From assembly GCF_002307495.1 (NCBI RefSeq), contig NZ_NTMR01000019.1, forward strand, positions 105,715-169,714: a DNA stretch of 64,000 nt, given 5' to 3'. The notes below the pieces were generated by a model, which saw only the letters and a list, made by a program, of their open reading frames with translations, had not been told where the DNA came from and made no database searches. A program made the position numbers and the translations under genes. This document shows positions 26,144 through 36,641 of the stretch, one piece after another. The first letter of the stretch is position 1. Each line of letters begins with the position of its first letter. The stretch comes from Pseudomonas abyssi (lineage in GTDB: Bacteria; Pseudomonadota; Gammaproteobacteria; Pseudomonadales; Pseudomonadaceae).

Positions 26144-27344
26144 TCCACTCCTCCAACACCGCACACACCCAGTCTGGCGCCAGCCGCTCCTGCTCCAGCC
26201 GCGCCAGGCCAAACCGGCCAGCACGCAAATCGCGGAACAGCTGCGCTTCGGTAGCGGTCAGCGCTGCCGGCTCAGCTACAACAGAGGCAGGCTCAGGCAC
26301 CATGCGCGCCTGATGCTGCAACAGGGTCTGTTGGTCCATCAGCAGCGGCTCGATATTCGGAAGTTTGGTTCTGGCGTCAGCAAGCATGGTCAGGCCTTCA
26401 GAGTCGATATCGCCCCAGTAGGCCACCTGTTTGCTCTGCAACCATTCGGCCTGTAGCCAGCTCAGATTCTTGCCGCCGCCGAACACCGCAATGCAATCAT
26501 CCAGCGCCGGCAAGCCCAGGCCGGACTGCACGTTCTCTACCACCAGAATGCGACCGGCGGGCAGCGCCGTTGTCAGCAGAGTGTCGGTCGACAACTGAAG
26601 CAGCGGTAGACCGCCCAGCGCCGCGCGACTGGACTCGCACAGCGGACGCACCCACAGCCAGCCGCGTGGATTGGCCTGACAATTGAGCCAGCTCAACAGC
26701 CCGCCTGCGTCGCTGATCGCGCCCTGCTGCAGCACATCCAGCATCAGTTCGATAAGGCGCTGGTGCTGCTCGACAAACTTGGTGTCCACCTGCACCAGCG
26801 GCAGGGCACGCAAATAAGCGCCCCCGCCCATGCCAGGGCGTAGCTGAGGCAGTAGCGCAAGCAGCAGCTCCAGATCGTTATCGCTCAGGCGCTCCAGCTC
26901 CTCCAGTTGACTGACCAGCAGCGCAAACATCGAGCGTTGCAACGTAGCGTCCTGCAGCCATGCCACCGACAGGCACCGGCTGATGCGCTGCTGCCAACCC
27001 TGTAAGGCCTGCTCAGCCGCCGGGCCAAGCAAACGGGCTAGCATGGCCGGGTCCTGTGCAACCAGATGGGTGGGCACCGGCTGGTTACCCAAGTGTCGAT
27101 AGGTCGTCTTGCCCCAGCACACCGCGTGCGGCAGGGCGAAGTCACGCCACGCCTGCACAAAAGCATTGAAATGCGCCAGCTCACCCAGTGCCGCCGAGCC
27201 TTTAGGCGGCCTCAGAGGAATCTTGGCGGGAAACGGTAACTCACCTGTCAGTCGCGCCTTGAGACGCCGCCGGTTGTCCCACTCACGGCGCTGCAGCAGC
27301 GCCAAGGCCTGTGCAGGTAACAGCCCCCAGCGCGGCTCAGCCAT
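26106..27344 (-). CDS. jetD: Wadjet type I component JetD (DUF3322/DUF2220, Toprim nuclease)
   Basis: A 412-residue nuclease subunit of the Wadjet anti-plasmid system. The N-terminal DUF3322 region (about 1-180) is followed by a DUF2220 Toprim-like fold. Its acidic residues are visible: Glu270 in ILVVENVQSGLG, then Asp312 and Asp314 in YWGDIDSEGL. In studied systems JetD cleaves circular DNA after loop extrusion by JetABC. The start at 27344 overlaps the jetC stop by 8 bp. The gene's 3' end overlaps the convergent C26 gene by 38 bp, so its proline-rich C-terminal tail (APARPTPVP) is read from antisense of that gene. Confidence 0.92.
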   Translation of the reverse strand: MAEPRWGLLPAQALALLQRREWDNRRRLKARLTGELPFPAKIPLRPPKGSAALGELAHFNAFVQAWRDFALPHAVCWGKTTYRHLGNQPVPTHLVAQDPAMLARLLGPAAEQALQGWQQRISRCLSVAWLQDATLQRSMFALLVSQLEELERLSDNDLELLLALLPQLRPGMGGGAYLRALPLVQVDTKFVEQHQRLIELMLDVLQQGAISDAGGLLSWLNCQANPRGWLWVRPLCESSRAALGGLPLLQLSTDTLLTTALPAGRILVVENVQSGLGLPALDDCIAVFGGGKNLSWLQAEWLQSKQVAYWGDIDSEGLTMLADARTKLPNIEPLLMDQQTLLQHQARMVPEPASVVAEPAALTATEAQLFRDLRAGRFGLARLEQERLAPDWVCAVLEEWTTPAPARPTPVP

Positions 27345-30300
27345 CGACCTGCACACCCAGCTCAGCGGCTTGGTCTTGCAAGTGAGCCTCACGTGCCTGC
27401 GCCATGCGCTGGTCAATCTCCTCCCAGGTCAGCTCGCACAGGTGGCTCTCGTGGCTATCCGCGTCGCGCTCGGCAATCAGCAGTGAACGGGCCGATTCTC
27501 TGGCGAGGTTAAGGTTCTTGTAGGGTGTGATCAGGTTGACGTGAATGTGCAGCTCGCGGAAAACCCGCAGAACGCGCCGGCTGACCGACTCGGCGGTATT
27601 GGAGAAGGCCTCGTCGAGAAACACCGTGCAGTAAACCGGCTTGTCATGGCCGTCGGGCGTCAGCACGTAAGCCAGACTGGCCGCCACCACCATGCCGGCA
27701 AACGATTCTTTCTCGCCACCGGATTTACCGCTGGAGGAGTTGAGCACGTCACGCACATCCTCGGTGACGCTGTCGACCTCCTCGGCGTAAAAGGTCATCT
27801 GATAGCGCGGGTCCAACAGACGCAGGCTTTCCAAGGTACCAGCGGTACCAGTGGCGCTGGCCTTGTCGAGTATCGCCACTACCTCGGACAGGGCCTGAAA
27901 ACGCCGTTCGTGCTCATCACTGTTGATCTGGCTGAGCGCCCGGTTGAGCTTGCGCTGAAAGTCCTGCACATGCGGATACTGCTCGCGTCGCGAGCCCAAC
28001 CGCAGGTGACTGCCGGCCTTGAACTCGGTACGCCGCAGTACTGCGTTGATGGTTTGTATGCGTTCCAGAATCTGCTCACGCTCGGCGTCCAGCTTGTTGC
28101 GGATACGCGCCAGCGATTGGGTGGCATGGCGGTTGAGGCGCTCGCGGAATTGTTCCACCAGCGCCGGCAGCCCCTCGCGCTGCAATGCCTGCAAATGCGT
28201 GAGAAAGTCTTCCAGCCCAGCCAGCCCTGTCGGCCAGTCAACCACCAAGGACGCCCATTGATCCTTCAGGCGAAAGCCACCCATGATGCCGTTGGCAGTA
28301 TTCTCAGCAGTGCCCTTGCGCCCATGCTCGATCTCGATCAACCGGTCCAGTTCGCGCTCTACCGCCGCCTGCCGCTCACCGTCTTCCAGGGTGACAGCGC
28401 CGACGCGCTGCGCCAGCAAGGCACGCCCCTCGTCGCTAACACCTTGAGCGGCCAGTTCGGCGGCCTGCGCATGAGCCTTTTGCGCACTTTCCAACTGGCC
28501 CTGTACCTTGCCCTTGGCCTGCTGCAGCTCACCGAGCCGCCGCCCGCAGTTGGCATGCTCATCCTTTGCCTGCTGCCAGCGTGCCAGCGCCTTGGCCAGG
28601 TCGCCATCGGCGGACTCCAGCGCTTGCAGTTCGCTCTTCAGCGTGCTCTGACGCCCTTCCCAGTAGGGCGCATCGAGCTCATCCCAGTGATAAGCCAGCA
28701 CCCGCTCAAGCACGCGTTGTCGGCCGGCCACCTCGTCCATTGCCGTGCGTGCCGTTGCTAACTCGCGCTCCAGGGTGCCAACACTGCTCTGCAGGTGGGT
28801 TCGCTCGCCATTCAGCAGCGCCAGGCGCGCGGTATTGGAAAACCCAAGGCACCAGCGCCGACGGTCATCCACCCGCGCCTGGTCCTTCTTCTCGAAACGA
28901 CCGTGCTCGCGTTGCACCAGACCTTCACGGGTGGTCGAAAAAGGCGTGGCGTCCAGCGACTCGGTGCTATCTACGCAGTGCAGGTCATGCCGGCTCAGGT
29001 GCTGCTTGAGCCAGTCGCGGTAGGGGTGCTGACGCCAGACCAACTTGCGTAAAAAACCGTCATCCCAGAACGACGGCGGCGCAGTTGAACCCGCCGAGCG
29101 CACCACCTGCACCCGAACATGCAGGCCGGTATGCCGCGCATTCAGCCAACGGGTAACCATCGAATAGCCCTGCGCGGGCACCAGCAGCGTGGTGCGTAGG
29201 CCACCCAGCGCGCGCTCGATAGCGCCCTGCCAGGCCGTTTCTTCATCCTTCACATCGAGCAGTTCGCCGATAAACACTAACTGCTCAGCATCCAACTCTA
29301 GCGCCGCAACCAGTTCATCACGCAGGCGCTGGTAGGCCGGCTCGATATTGGAATTGGGCCGCGCTTCGATCTCGCGGATCTGCTCAACCGTCTCGCGTAA
29401 TTGCTGCTGCGCCTGACTCAACTGGCCACTGGCCTCGGCAAAGCGGTTCTGGCTGTCTTCGCGGCTTTGGTCGATAGCCTGCAAGGCGCTGTCAGCCTGG
29501 CGCTGGTTTTCGACAAACTGGCTTTGCTGCAAAGCCTCCGGCAAACCCAGCGCGCGCATGTCCTGCTGATACTGCGACGCCTTGCGGGCAATATCCCTCA
29601 AGCGAGCTTCAGCATGCACCAGCTCCTTGCGCAGCGCCTCGACCTGATTACCGCCGTGTTGCAGATAGGCCTCATGCCGACCCTCGGCCTGCTGAGCAGC
29701 GTCGTCCAGGGCCCGCTGAGCCGCCTCGAGCTGCCGCGTCACCCCAGCCAACTCCGCCTCAACGACAGCAATACGCTTGGCCCACAGCTGCGCCTGCGCC
29801 TCGGCAAAGTAGCTACGCAGGTCATGCTTCTCCAGCCAGAGCTGCTGCAGTGCCTGCTCCGCGCGCTGAATGCTGGCGGCGAGTTCGGGCAAGCGCTGTA
29901 AATGTTCAACTTGGGCGCGGGCATCGCTCAGACGGTCATGAATGGCCACCAGATCGGCAAACTCGTCGACCACCTCGCGCGCGTCCTCACGCACGGCGCT
30001 GGGTTCCAGCACCAGCTCGCGGATCAGGCGGGTCAGGTCATCAATCTTTTTCAGACCCAGCGCCCGTGACAGCAGCGCCGGGGCATTGCGGTTATCCATG
30101 TGCAGCAGTTTGCGGTAGAGCTCCTGGTACTCGGCAAAGTGTTCGTCACAACAGGTGATGCGCGGGTCATCACGCAACCACTGCTTGAGCTGCCTGGCAT
30201 TGCCCTCGCCAAAGGCATCAAGCATGTCCTTGAGCGCCAAATTGCGCTTGGCCACCACGTACACCCGGCTGACATCGCTCAGTGCGTTGCTGGCTTGTGT

Positions 30301-30711
30301 GGTCCAGAACAGCGCTGCCAGAGTAATCTCGGCGCCGTCATCGGCGCGGTAAAGCGCCCGCAGGCCGGTCACTACGGCCTTTTCCCGTTTGCTTTTAACC
30401 CGCGTACCGGCGCCCTCGTGGGCCGCGCCGAAACTACCGCGCATATAAGACAGCAAAGTGCGGTCAGCGCGGTCGCCCTGGGCTGCCGCCACGTTGAATG
30501 TGGCCTTGCCCGCGGGCAACAGCAGCGCCATCAGGCCATCAACAAAGGTGGACTTGCCTGCGCCGTTGTCCCCAGTGATCAGCGTGCCGAAGGGGTCAAT
30601 ACTGGCGCTGTGCAGCCCGTCAAAGGAGCCCCAGTTGTAGACTGTCAGCTCGCTGAGCCGAATCTGCCCGTGCTGGAATAGCTCCGCTGCGCTCGTTGCG
30701 TTATCCCTCAT
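27337..30711 (-). CDS. jetC: Wadjet type I component JetC (SMC/MukB-like ATPase)
   Basis: The 1124-residue condensin-like motor of Wadjet. The Walker A motif GDNGAGKST is at residues 47-55. Long coiled-coil arms (about 230-470 and 620-900, rich in Gln, Glu and Ala) surround a hinge. The ABC signature SGGEKESF begins near 997 and Walker B is VFLDEAF near 1030. It extrudes DNA loops with JetA and JetB to detect small circular DNA. The start ATG overlaps the jetB stop (TGATG). Length and motif order match an intact gene. Confidence 0.94.
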   Translation of the reverse strand: MRDNATSAAELFQHGQIRLSELTVYNWGSFDGLHSASIDPFGTLITGDNGAGKSTFVDGLMALLLPAGKATFNVAAAQGDRADRTLLSYMRGSFGAAHEGAGTRVKSKREKAVVTGLRALYRADDGAEITLAALFWTTQASNALSDVSRVYVVAKRNLALKDMLDAFGEGNARQLKQWLRDDPRITCCDEHFAEYQELYRKLLHMDNRNAPALLSRALGLKKIDDLTRLIRELVLEPSAVREDAREVVDEFADLVAIHDRLSDARAQVEHLQRLPELAASIQRAEQALQQLWLEKHDLRSYFAEAQAQLWAKRIAVVEAELAGVTRQLEAAQRALDDAAQQAEGRHEAYLQHGGNQVEALRKELVHAEARLRDIARKASQYQQDMRALGLPEALQQSQFVENQRQADSALQAIDQSREDSQNRFAEASGQLSQAQQQLRETVEQIREIEARPNSNIEPAYQRLRDELVAALELDAEQLVFIGELLDVKDEETAWQGAIERALGGLRTTLLVPAQGYSMVTRWLNARHTGLHVRVQVVRSAGSTAPPSFWDDGFLRKLVWRQHPYRDWLKQHLSRHDLHCVDSTESLDATPFSTTREGLVQREHGRFEKKDQARVDDRRRWCLGFSNTARLALLNGERTHLQSSVGTLERELATARTAMDEVAGRQRVLERVLAYHWDELDAPYWEGRQSTLKSELQALESADGDLAKALARWQQAKDEHANCGRRLGELQQAKGKVQGQLESAQKAHAQAAELAAQGVSDEGRALLAQRVGAVTLEDGERQAAVERELDRLIEIEHGRKGTAENTANGIMGGFRLKDQWASLVVDWPTGLAGLEDFLTHLQALQREGLPALVEQFRERLNRHATQSLARIRNKLDAEREQILERIQTINAVLRRTEFKAGSHLRLGSRREQYPHVQDFQRKLNRALSQINSDEHERRFQALSEVVAILDKASATGTAGTLESLRLLDPRYQMTFYAEEVDSVTEDVRDVLNSSSGKSGGEKESFAGMVVAASLAYVLTPDGHDKPVYCTVFLDEAFSNTAESVSRRVLRVFRELHIHVNLITPYKNLNLARESARSLLIAERDADSHESHLCELTWEEIDQRMAQAREAHLQDQAAELGVQVDG

Positions 30712-31565
30712 CAGTCATTGCCTCCCAGCAGGTCACCCTGGCTGGCAGTGGGGGCGGGTGTATTTGACGGCTTGACCGGTGGGGCCGGCAGCGCAATCTC
30801 ATCCTCAGCGGCCAGCCGCTGATACTCGGCCAGCATGGTTTCAAGGAAGGCGGCATCCACCACATAGCGAATCAGCGGGGTGATTTCAAAGCGGTCGTCA
30901 CTGCCACGCAGCGGCGCCAGCAGTTTGCGGTCTTTCATGTTTTTCACCGCGCCATTGAGCTTTCTGCGGTCGGCGCTGGCGTGATTGGTCAGCGGCAAAA
31001 AGGGCGTGAGATAGGACTCCAGCCGCTCAATGTCCACGGTAATCTTCTGCTCCCCGGCAGCCTCTCGCTCCTGATAATGGCGGCGCAGCACCAACAGCAA
31101 CAAGGTGTCGTACAGTGACAGGGTGCGCCGGGTGATCAGCGAAACAAAAGACTCGGTGCTGTCATTGTCGTTTTCGCTGTCTGACTCGTCACCCGCTTCA
31201 TCGTCGCTATCAAAGCGAGCCACAAAACCCAGACCCGCGCGCTCATCCAACACAAGACGCAGATACACTTCGGCCAGATGGCGGCGAATCACGCCCTGAT
31301 GGCGACACAAGGCCTCGTACAACTTGCCCTTTTGCGCCGCGATGATAGCGCCCTGGCGCATCAGGTAGACCAGCACCCGGCGCGCCTCATGGGGCATCTC
31401 GGCGCCATCACCTGTGTCTTCGGCGCTGCTCTCGCTTATCTCTGCTTCATCGGTCTCGGCGCTGCCAGCCTGCTCTGCCTCGGGCCGAGCCTGCTGCAGC
31501 GGCACGCCACTGACCATACTGAAAAAGCTGTTATCCGCGCCGCCCTCGCCGTCATACTCTGCCAT
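30711..31565 (-). CDS. jetB: Wadjet type I component JetB (DUF4194, MukE-like)
   Basis: A 284-residue DUF4194 winged-helix kite-type subunit. The first about 60 residues are acidic and probably disordered. The core contains [19 protein letters not shown], a second acidic insert ([17 protein letters not shown]) and [20 protein letters not shown]. It bridges JetA and the JetC heads. Gaps to neighbours are tiny: 8 bp after jetA and a TGATG overlap with jetC. Confidence 0.9.
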   Translation of the reverse strand: MAEYDGEGGADNSFFSMVSGVPLQQARPEAEQAGSAETDEAEISESSAEDTGDGAEMPHEARRVLVYLMRQGAIIAAQKGKLYEALCRHQGVIRRHLAEVYLRLVLDERAGLGFVARFDSDDEAGDESDSENDNDSTESFVSLITRRTLSLYDTLLLLVLRRHYQEREAAGEQKITVDIERLESYLTPFLPLTNHASADRRKLNGAVKNMKDRKLLAPLRGSDDRFEITPLIRYVVDAAFLETMLAEYQRLAAEDEIALPAPPVKPSNTPAPTASQGDLLGGND

Positions 31566-31573
31566 ACCTGCTC

Positions 31574-33034
31574 CTACAGCACCAATTCATCCAGATTGTC
31601 CGGGAACAACTCCGCGCTCAGCAACAGCGCCGGGACAGTTGCCCGTAGCTGCGCGCCGCTGCGATCAACAATGATGACCTGTTCACTGCGCTCCAGGGTG
31701 GCCGCGTTGACCGCCTTGGCCACCCGCACGTAGGCCACCAACTCCTCCAGACCGGCCTGAACCGGCAACACCTCAAGCAACCCCGCGATGGTCTGCGGGC
31801 CGCGCTGGCAGAGCGCCAGATACACCTTTTCTGCCACCTCGCGCACGCGCACCGACTCCAGACTCTGCAGTATCTGCGCACTTGGCTCACGGCTATTGGT
31901 CTGCGCCTGCACACCCCGTGTATCGAGTTTCTCGTCCGGGCTGCGCAAGCGCAGGCTGTCTGGCGAGAACAGCGTCAGCGCACCGACAGGCAGATCGAGC
32001 CGAGTCTCGCTGCGCAGGCTGCAACCGCCATCGCGCAGGATCACAGCGGCCTTCTCCAATTGCGCCAGCAATTGCTCTACCGCGCGGTTCTCACTCGCTG
32101 CGCCGCTTTCAATGTACGCGCGCAGCCCTTCCTCTGTGCGCCGCCGTACCTGAAACACACGCTCGCTCTCACGGCTCAGTTCACGCATCAACTGCGCCAG
32201 AAACTGTTGCTGCGCGGCGGTCAGTTGCTGGGCGATGGGGCGCGCCAGAATACTGCGCAACTGCTCACTCAGTTCGGTATAGCGGTTGTGATCACAGAGC
32301 AGCTGGAAGAAGCCCTCGAAGGCGCTGCCCGCGTCAGTCGCCGCCAGCAGCGCTTCGCGCTCCATCACCGACAACAACACCTCACCCCGGGTATTACCGC
32401 CCTCAATCAACTGCACGCGCAGGTCTTTATCCAACTGGCGAATTTCATCCTCGACCCGGCGAAAGTCCCCGGTCAGCACCGAGGCCAACTGGTAGACCTC
32501 GCGAATACGCTCGCGCTGCTGCTGCTCGCTTAGCTCACGCACCACGCCGGCCTTGAGCTCATCAATCTCGCGCTGCAGCTCCGCCTTACGCTGCTCCAGC
32601 AAGGTAACGCGCTCATCCACATTCGGGCTGATCGCCACGGCCAGATCACGCACGGCTTCCTGCACAATACGCAGGTGCGATGCGCTGGTGCCGGTACTGC
32701 GCTCATCCAGGCTACGACTAAAACGCAGCGCGGTTTCGCAGGCATCGGTCTTGCTCAGTTGATCATCCAACTCGCGCAGCCAGCCGGCGGCAATCCACTG
32801 ATTGAGGTAGGTACCGGCCGGCGTTTCGGTCTGCCACTGACCCAATTCACGCAAGCGCTCTATCTCGGCATCCAGCCGCACTCGCGCACGGCTGAACGGC
32901 ACCTCACCTTCCTCGCTGAACAGGTCGGCGATAAACGCCAAGACATAGGGCGCATTATCGGCCCGCAGCAGCTTCCACGCAGCGCTTTCACCGTACAGCC
33001 GACGAAAGCGTGCTTGCAGTTCGTGAAAACTCAT
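31574..33034 (-). CDS. jetA: Wadjet type I component JetA (DUF3375, MukF-like)
   Basis: A 486-residue DUF3375 protein, the kleisin subunit of type I Wadjet. It starts [20 protein letters not shown], has a central helical region ([20 protein letters not shown]) and ends with a winged-helix part. It is first of the jetABCD set. Its ATG overlaps the stop codon of an AbiEii-like pseudogene (ATGA, 33031-33034), and no ribosome site or promoter of its own is evident. The Wadjet operon may therefore still depend on transcription, and formerly on translation, of the decayed gene. Confidence 0.92.
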   Translation of the reverse strand: MSFHELQARFRRLYGESAAWKLLRADNAPYVLAFIADLFSEEGEVPFSRARVRLDAEIERLRELGQWQTETPAGTYLNQWIAAGWLRELDDQLSKTDACETALRFSRSLDERSTGTSASHLRIVQEAVRDLAVAISPNVDERVTLLEQRKAELQREIDELKAGVVRELSEQQQRERIREVYQLASVLTGDFRRVEDEIRQLDKDLRVQLIEGGNTRGEVLLSVMEREALLAATDAGSAFEGFFQLLCDHNRYTELSEQLRSILARPIAQQLTAAQQQFLAQLMRELSRESERVFQVRRRTEEGLRAYIESGAASENRAVEQLLAQLEKAAVILRDGGCSLRSETRLDLPVGALTLFSPDSLRLRSPDEKLDTRGVQAQTNSREPSAQILQSLESVRVREVAEKVYLALCQRGPQTIAGLLEVLPVQAGLEELVAYVRVAKAVNAATLERSEQVIIVDRSGAQLRATVPALLLSAELFPDNLDELVL

Positions 33035-33900
33035 AGGGTCGGCTTACCTCCGGGCAAGCTGTCAGAGCGCGACTTTATCCGCGCCAGGATCTCATCATGC
33101 TGTAGCCGATCCACCGCGTGCTTCGCCACAGAACGCCGCCGCAGGTTGCGCAGCTTTCCCTGTACAGCGGGTAGCGCCAGGGCCTGCGGCAAGCCGATCA
33201 GAGCAAACTCGGGGCGTTCGCTTTCCATGGAGTCAATAAAGGCCATTGAGTCGGTATCCAGCCACTACGCCATGCATGCCAGAAGCCGTTCGCGTTTTTT
33301 CAGCTGGGCGCCAACCCTGATGGGTTGTGTGCTCATGCCATTGAAATGCGACACAATGATTGCGTCAAAATCAGGCGGATCAATCGGCTCCGGCAATTTC
33401 CAAGCCGGTTTTGGGCTGCAGGTAAGATACACCAGAAAGGTGCCCCATAGCTGCTCGCCGACTGCATGGTCTTGCAGCATGGCCCCGAGGTCAAACACGT
33501 CACGCGGACGCTGTCGAGATAGCGCGGTAGCCATCTTGCCGACATAAAGATCGGCTGGCGATTAATCACATTATCCTTCTGATGCTTCGCGTAGCCGATG
33601 TTTCCACCCGCAGGCGCAATGACGCGTCCGCCAGCCCCTTGGCAAGTTGCTCCAGGGCAGGCTTAAGCTCCCGCGAATCATCCTCATAGTCGCCAGTGGG
33701 CAGTCAGGTCAGGTCAATACCCACCGACAGGCGCGGCAAGTAATGCTCAAAGAGATTGATAGCCGTCCCACCCTTGAGGGCAAAGCTTGCTTCACAGGCC
33801 AACAGCGGCAGGATATCCACAAGTAATTGAACACTCTCGGCATACCAGTTGCTGATCCAGAACCGCCGGCAAGGTGATGCAGTAAGTTGGATTCAAGCGA
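33031..33900 (-). pseudogene. Decayed AbiEii-family nucleotidyltransferase toxin gene
   Basis: Fragments of an AbiEii/AbiGii toxin can be read in order on the minus strand. First is WYAESVQLLVDILPLLA, then FALKGGTAINLFEHYLPRLS, where the nucleotidyltransferase motif DIDLTYLP is broken by a TGA at 33704-33706 (DLT-stop-LPTGDYE). A frame change at about 33540-33600 precedes ADLYVGKMATALSRQRPRDV and FDLGAMLQD. A second stop, TAG at 33265-33267, interrupts ACMA-stop-WLDTDSMAFID. The frame ends with its TGA overlapping the jetA start. At least two nonsense changes and one frameshift make it non-functional. No intact AbiEi antitoxin is present upstream. Confidence 0.85.
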
Positions 33901-33990
33901 TCACCTGATATCAAGGGAGGCGCCATGCAGGATGTTAGGCATGCCCTTGTCCATAGGTGATTGCAGGTATTCCGTGTTGGCGGGTGCCAA

Positions 33991-35397
33991 TCAGCGGGCT
34001 AGGGCTTTGTTCGGGTGGCCGGCAGCCTCCCAGAAGGAGCGCTTGCGCCAGTGCTTACTTTGCAAAGTGGCGATATAGCACTGAGCGTTCTCCAAGCCAC
34101 GGTAATCGGGCTGCGTCTTGTCCAGCTCAAGGAGGTCACGAAAGTAGCGTGCGCCATGGTGGTAGGCCTTGCTGTAACCACGGTCGAGCAGGTCGTTTAG
34201 CAACAGTCGGTAGCAAACAATGCTGGCCAGCGTTTGCCCGGCAATCTCAAAGTGCTCCAGCCAATTGAGCAGCGTGCCGTACCAGCAGCCTTGCAGGCGA
34301 GCATGCTGGGCAATCAGATGCTCGGCAGCCAAGTCCACCGCATCAATAAACAGCAGCGTCTGGATAGTTGCACTGGGGTCACTCTCAGCGCTGAGCTGCT
34401 GCTTGATCTGCTGGCTCAGAGCTTGCCGCTCAGCGGGGTCGGCATACTCCCAGTAGGCTTCAAGATTAAACAGGCTGGGGCTTTGCTGGTATGTCTGCAG
34501 CAGGTTGTGCTTGAGCTGGTCCAGGTTACCCTGAAGCTTGAGCAATTGGTTGTGCAGTTGCGTCTTACGGCGCAGATCAGCCTGCCACTGGGGCTGCTGC
34601 AACCAGTGCTCAGCCTGCTCCAGAGCGTTGATACGCAGGGCAAACTCGACCAGCTGTTGCAGTTGCAGTGGGTTAGGCTGCGGGTTAGTGAGCAGGATTG
34701 CCTGCTCATAAAGATCGATGTCCCCCAATGCCTCTGCGACCGAACGCAAGCCGATACAGGCATCAGCGGCCTGGTGATTGTAATCATCACCTTTGTGGGT
34801 GGCGATTGCGCTGCGGGCGGTCTGGGTAAAGCCGGCTGCCAGAGAGTGCAGTTCCTGCGGGGTCAGCAGGGTGTGACTGAACCTCAGCAAGTCATCAAAG
34901 CAACCGTAGTCATTGTTGTCATACAGGGCGCAGACAGCGGCGACCCAATCGCGGGCTTGCGGCTGCTGGCGGCGCAAGTTGCTGGCAACCTCTAGCCAGA
35001 ATTCCACCGCGGTGCCCAGCACCTCGCCCAAGCAACCGTCGGAGTCATCGACCCGCTCAACCATATCGCTATGGCGTTCCAGCAACTGATCAAGCAATGC
35101 CAGCGCTTGGTCCGCATCCGCGTCGGCCAGCTCGCAGATATCCACCAACAATTGCTCAAGCCGTTGAGCAAAACTGGGGGCGATGTGGTAATCAATAAAC
35201 TCATGACTGCTGGTCACCTGACTGACCTGCCTTTGCAAATAGGGCAGCAGATTCGGCAGCGGCTCCGGTGCATCTCTCTGCTGCCCCAGGTGCTTCTCGA
35301 TGGTCTTGTCGATATCGGCATTACGGCCATACAGGTCATCCACCAGAGCAATCAATGCTGGCGTTGGCATAGCGCGCAGTTGTTTGACAATGCTCAT
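33991..35397 (-). CDS. DUF6880 family protein, last gene of the SNF2 helicase operon
   Basis: A 468-residue soluble, largely helical protein rich in Leu, Gln and Ala, with TPR-like repeats in the middle (ALEQAEHWLQQPQWQADLRR). The C-terminus KAYHHGARYFRDLLELDKTQ and YIATLQSKHWRKRSFWE fits the DUF6880 family as I recall it, usually joined to SWIM-type proteins. No catalytic motif is visible, so a scaffold or sensor role is possible. It is translationally coupled to the AlbA_2 gene by an ATGA overlap. The DUF assignment is from memory. Confidence 0.72.
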   Translation of the reverse strand: MSIVKQLRAMPTPALIALVDDLYGRNADIDKTIEKHLGQQRDAPEPLPNLLPYLQRQVSQVTSSHEFIDYHIAPSFAQRLEQLLVDICELADADADQALALLDQLLERHSDMVERVDDSDGCLGEVLGTAVEFWLEVASNLRRQQPQARDWVAAVCALYDNNDYGCFDDLLRFSHTLLTPQELHSLAAGFTQTARSAIATHKGDDYNHQAADACIGLRSVAEALGDIDLYEQAILLTNPQPNPLQLQQLVEFALRINALEQAEHWLQQPQWQADLRRKTQLHNQLLKLQGNLDQLKHNLLQTYQQSPSLFNLEAYWEYADPAERQALSQQIKQQLSAESDPSATIQTLLFIDAVDLAAEHLIAQHARLQGCWYGTLLNWLEHFEIAGQTLASIVCYRLLLNDLLDRGYSKAYHHGARYFRDLLELDKTQPDYRGLENAQCYIATLQSKHWRKRSFWEAAGHPNKALAR

Positions 35398-36641
35398 TCG
35401 TCCTGAACATCCTTGCTGGCGGCATAGATGATCAGCAGTAGCTCGTCATCATCGACCAGCCGATATTCCGGTCGTTTACCACTAAGCGCTTCGCTGGCTT
35501 TGATGATTTTGGGCACGCCCTCACCACGGCGCTCAATCAGCGCCTGGCGCCCCGCTTCTTCGCGGGCGTTGTAGTAACGGCTGAGCAAGTTGACGATGGT
35601 TTCATTGCGGGTGACGGTGTTTTCCATCAGACCATCCAGGCTCAGGCTATTGGGCAGAGCGCCGGGGCTGTAAAGCTCCAGGCGGTCGGCAAACATGTGC
35701 AGGCGGATGCGCCGTCCGGTCATGGAGTAATCGCGGTGCGCGACGGCGTTGACGATGGCTTCAAACACCGCACCCAGATCGTATTGGGGCAGGTCCTGTC
35801 GGCCGATGGTTTTTGTGGCCGCCAGACGCATGTTTTTACGCACAAAGGCCAGGGCATCGTTGATTTGCTGGTCCAGCGGGCCGGTGCAGTCAGCGGCGTC
35901 CAACTGGTCATGAGCATCGCGCTCGGTGCCGCTGTAGCACACGCACTGCACATAGGCATTACCGAGCCACTGGGTCGGGTTTGGCGTCAGCAGCAATACG
36001 CCGCTGATAGACAGGCCAAGCTGGCCGTGCTCGCTAGCGCTCAGGTGCAGCTTGCGCAATTGGTCGGCTTCTGGGGTGTCGGCGCGCAGGAAACGCTGCA
36101 ATAAGCTGCGGTCGAGGTCATCCAGGGTGGTCGCGGGTACCAGGGTTTCATCAAAGCGAATCAGCCGCGACTGACTGCGCTGTTGAAACAGGCGCATCAG
36201 CACCTCGGGTTTCATCTCTTGCTTGGTGGATCCAACGCGTTGGTAATAGCGCCCATTGCTGGCGTGCACCATGATGCTTCGGGGAATCTCAACATAAATA
36301 ACCGTTTTCGCCATGCCCGCCCGATCCGGCAATTGCAGCAAACGTGTGTGCAGGGGCACCGGCGGGTTGATGGCCTGCTGGCTGAGTGTGACCACCCACT
36401 CCTCCACTCTGGCCACTTGCTCGTCAGCAATGCCCAGCACCTCACGAGTTTTGTCATCCACGCCCAGCACGATGCGCCCACCCTGGCTGTTGGCAAAGGC
36501 GGCAATCTCAAGCGCCATCTTGTCCTTATGCGGGCCGATAATACGTGTGCCATCGCACACCACCTGTTTGAATTCGATGCTGGAGTCTTCACCCAGGCGT
36601 ATATGAAACAGCAGCTCTCTGGCCAAGTCCGTTTTGGTCAT
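35394..36641 (-). CDS. AlbA_2 (Schlafen-type) and HATPase_c_4 domain protein
   Basis: A 415-residue protein often annotated as RecG-like or ATP-binding. The N-terminal AlbA_2 (Schlafen-like) domain, about residues 17-140, has SSIEFKQVV, EIAAFANSQGGRIVLGVDD and GRYYQRVGS. The C-terminal HATPase_c_4 ATP-binding domain (about 285-415) has FEAIVNAVAHRDYS and LELYSPGALP. AlbA_2 domains bind nucleic acid and some Schlafen relatives are nucleases. It sits between the helicase and the DUF6880 gene with four-base ATGA overlaps on both sides, so the three proteins are probably made in fixed ratio. Confidence 0.88.
   Translation of the reverse strand: MTKTDLARELLFHIRLGEDSSIEFKQVVCDGTRIIGPHKDKMALEIAAFANSQGGRIVLGVDDKTREVLGIADEQVARVEEWVVTLSQQAINPPVPLHTRLLQLPDRAGMAKTVIYVEIPRSIMVHASNGRYYQRVGSTKQEMKPEVLMRLFQQRSQSRLIRFDETLVPATTLDDLDRSLLQRFLRADTPEADQLRKLHLSASEHGQLGLSISGVLLLTPNPTQWLGNAYVQCVCYSGTERDAHDQLDAADCTGPLDQQINDALAFVRKNMRLAATKTIGRQDLPQYDLGAVFEAIVNAVAHRDYSMTGRRIRLHMFADRLELYSPGALPNSLSLDGLMENTVTRNETIVNLLSRYYNAREEAGRQALIERRGEGVPKIIKASEALSGKRPEYRLVDDDELLLIIYAASKDVQDE

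Noticed and set aside
33900..33990. Possible remnant of an AbiEi antitoxin between the pseudogene and the DUF6880 gene
   Set aside because: The 90 bp give no readable AbiEi motif in any frame.
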